A stretch of 8,201 nucleotides of DNA, taken from assembly GCA_031284665.1 (NCBI GenBank), contig JAITXR010000108.1:1-8201 (forward strand), written 5' to 3'. The DNA is from Paludibacter sp. Lineage in GTDB: Bacteria; Bacteroidota; Bacteroidia; Bacteroidales; Paludibacteraceae. Position numbers and translations under genes: made by a program. Within the stretch, counting starts at the first letter, position 1; each line of letters opens with the position of its first letter. Shown piece after piece: positions 6,896 to 8,201 of this stretch. The notes under the pieces are model-generated. The model had not been told where the DNA came from, did not search any database, and saw nothing but the letters and a program-made list of their open reading frames with translations.

Positions 6896-7495
6896 TTAAT
6901 TATGCATATTTTTCCAACGATAAAAAAGCAGTCGCCACGTCATACGAATGTAATTGTATTGCTTTTGCCGTTCAACTTTGTCGGCTGATTGAGCGAGCGT
7001 TAATTTATTTAACGCAACAAGCAGATTGTCATAACAAGAAAAACAATGCAGAACATCGAGAAACGACTGAATTTCGAGAGAAATTTTTTGATTACAGTTT
7101 AGCATTTTATCAAACGATTCGCTTATTATTGCCACAATTTCCATACATTCTTCCGATTCGCCGATGATTGGTTCGTGCTTGTATATTTCAATATCTTTGC
7201 CAATGACCTGTTCTAAGAAAATCTGTTGCTCCTTCACTTGGGCAAAACATTTAGTCAACGATTGCTCGAGCAATACTGCTTGATTTTTATTTCTTTTCTG
7301 TTTACGCTTAACAACAAAAGGGAAAATAGCAGATAAAATACTCTTATTAGTACGAATAATTGATTGCAGTTCATCAATAAAATCGGATAATTCATTCTCG
7401 CTTTGTCCGATATTTATATGAAATTCCAAATTTTCTTTGTATTTGTCGGCAGTTTCGAATACTTTCTCTTTCCAATTATCAATCTTATTTTTCAT
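6896..7495 (-). CDS. Uncharacterised helical protein between transporter and GH10-like gene
   Basis: I do not recognise this 199-residue protein. It looks mostly alpha-helical and cytoplasmic. There is no signal peptide; the one hydrophobic stretch (about 52-62, SILSAIFPFVV) is too short for a confident membrane span and runs straight into a strongly basic patch KRKQKRNK (63-70). The region on either side is rich in Glu, Lys, Gln and Leu and could form coiled coils. Five cysteines occur (83, 117, 134, 151, 154), the last two as CFSC, but there is no clear metal-site pattern. The C-terminus is rich in Arg, Trp and Tyr (RMTWRLLFYRW). ATG 7495 overlaps the end of the symporter gene by 11 bases, which strongly suggests translational coupling and a real gene. 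The GH10-like gene starts 70 bases beyond its stop. A link to sugar uptake is inferred only from position. Confidence 0.72.
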   Translation of the reverse strand: MKNKIDNWKEKVFETADKYKENLEFHINIGQSENELSDFIDELQSIIRTNKSILSAIFPFVVKRKQKRNKNQAVLLEQSLTKCFAQVKEQQIFLEQVIGKDIEIYKHEPIIGESEECMEIVAIISESFDKMLNCNQKISLEIQSFLDVLHCFSCYDNLLVALNKLTLAQSADKVERQKQYNYIRMTWRLLFYRWKNMHN

Positions 7496-8201
7496 TGTTT
7501 ATTCTTTTTTTTTCGGGTGCTAATTTATAGAAAAAGAACATCGACACCCATGCAATGACCGGAAACAAAGCAGGTAAAAGCGAGTAGGTATCAACAATTC
7601 GCTGCTTTATTGCATCGCTAACATCTACAGCAGTATATCCAATAATAATAAAAACTGCTGATATTACAAGATTTCTAATCAATGTCGCTCCCACGTCAGC
7701 AACTGTGGCAATACTTAATATACTGCCTTTGGCACTAATACCAGTTTCCCGCTCACTGTATTCGGCTGCATCGAGATAGAGTTTATTTTCCATTGGCTGC
7801 GTATTGCTAATAAAAAATTGGGCAATAGCACTGACAGCAATAAATAATAGGGGGCTGTCGGCTACAAAACGAGTTGAGAATAACAGTACTGTAATAAATG
7901 GATAAACAAGCAGACAAGCGGTTCTAATTGCAAATTTCCGCATTAGGAAACGAGAATTAAATGCGCCACAAACGCCACAAATACTCATTACAAGCATTTG
8001 TAGTGCGAGCCATTCCGGTTTTTCGGCTACGTGAGTCCAATAATAAACTGCCAGCGTGGGCAACAGAAACGAAGTACAGTTACTTGCCGTATCAGCAACA
8101 AAAACAGGCAACAGCGAAGGCGTGTGAATAATAGCCCTTGCCATCTCGCGGATTGATAGTTTTTCGGTTTTTACAGAAACATCGACAACTGTTTTGTTTT
8201 C
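7485..8201 (-). CDS. GPH/MelB-type sugar:cation symporter, C-terminal half (5' end outside window)
   Basis: The frame is open to the right edge, so 238 residues of a longer protein are seen. An ATG at 8144 is internal: the 19 codons before it (ending EKLSIRE) read like the central cytoplasmic loop typical of this family. About six hydrophobic spans follow, at roughly 28-55, 64-84, 93-110, 117-133, 168-192 and 206-226 of the fragment, as expected for the second half of a 12-span transporter. YLDAAEYSERETG (about 142-154) corresponds to the family's conserved loop motif, ADxxDYGExxTG in typical members, followed by the small-residue-rich helix KGSILSIATVADVGA. Members move sugars or glycosides inward with H+, Na+ or Li+ through the inner membrane. 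The AEY and SER replacements for DYGE are somewhat unusual. The tail is polar (KKRINNEK). It overlaps the 199-residue gene and lies upstream of the GH10-like gene, suggesting uptake of that enzyme's substrate. Confidence 0.82.
   Translation of the reverse strand, partial: ENKTVVDVSVKTEKLSIREMARAIIHTPSLLPVFVADTASNCTSFLLPTLAVYYWTHVAEKPEWLALQMLVMSICGVCGAFNSRFLMRKFAIRTACLLVYPFITVLLFSTRFVADSPLLFIAVSAIAQFFISNTQPMENKLYLDAAEYSERETGISAKGSILSIATVADVGATLIRNLVISAVFIIIGYTAVDVSDAIKQRIVDTYSLLPALFPVIAWVSMFFFYKLAPEKKRINNEK

Noticed and set aside
8142..8144. ATG as the start of the membrane protein
   Set aside because: The frame stays open to the window edge and the upstream residues fit the central loop of a 12-span transporter; a start here would leave half a protein.

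Overview
The window looks like chromosomal DNA from a member of the Bacteroidota (Bacteroidetes). The base composition is AT-leaning and Shine-Dalgarno sequences are essentially absent. Two promoters match the phylum-specific TAnnTTTG / TTG pattern. The LolD, polynucleotide phosphorylase and trigger factor proteins read like Bacteroidota versions of those families. No rRNA, tRNA, CRISPR array, transposase or phage gene was seen.

Left region (1-1296, + strand): the C-terminal part of an outer-membrane beta-barrel-like protein, a LolD-type ABC ATPase and the small subunit of exodeoxyribonuclease VII (XseB) are packed 11-12 bases apart, probably as one operon. A gene-free stretch follows (1297-1722). 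It holds a long imperfect inverted repeat built partly of 9-base units, a short hairpin, and a strong stem-loop with a short T run that probably ends the operon.

Centre (1723-5450): pnp (- strand) and tig (+ strand) are transcribed divergently from a 257-base region with one recognisable promoter facing each way. Both are housekeeping genes, for RNA turnover and for folding of nascent proteins. The tig gene ends in a textbook intrinsic terminator. Downstream of it is a second short hairpin whose stem covaries with the one at 1527-1559.

Right region (5677-8201, - strand): reading right to left, there is the C-terminal half of a GPH/MelB-type sugar:cation symporter (cut by the window edge), then a 199-residue protein of unknown family overlapping it by 11 bases, then a glycoside hydrolase family 10 (GH10)-like protein. 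Transporter plus a glycosidase without a clear signal peptide suggests import and intracellular cleavage of an oligosaccharide. The GH10-like protein keeps both catalytic glutamates but has lost several residues that normally shape the xylose-binding subsites, including the Asn before the acid/base Glu. Its substrate may therefore not be ordinary xylan. This small cluster is the most interesting part of the window.
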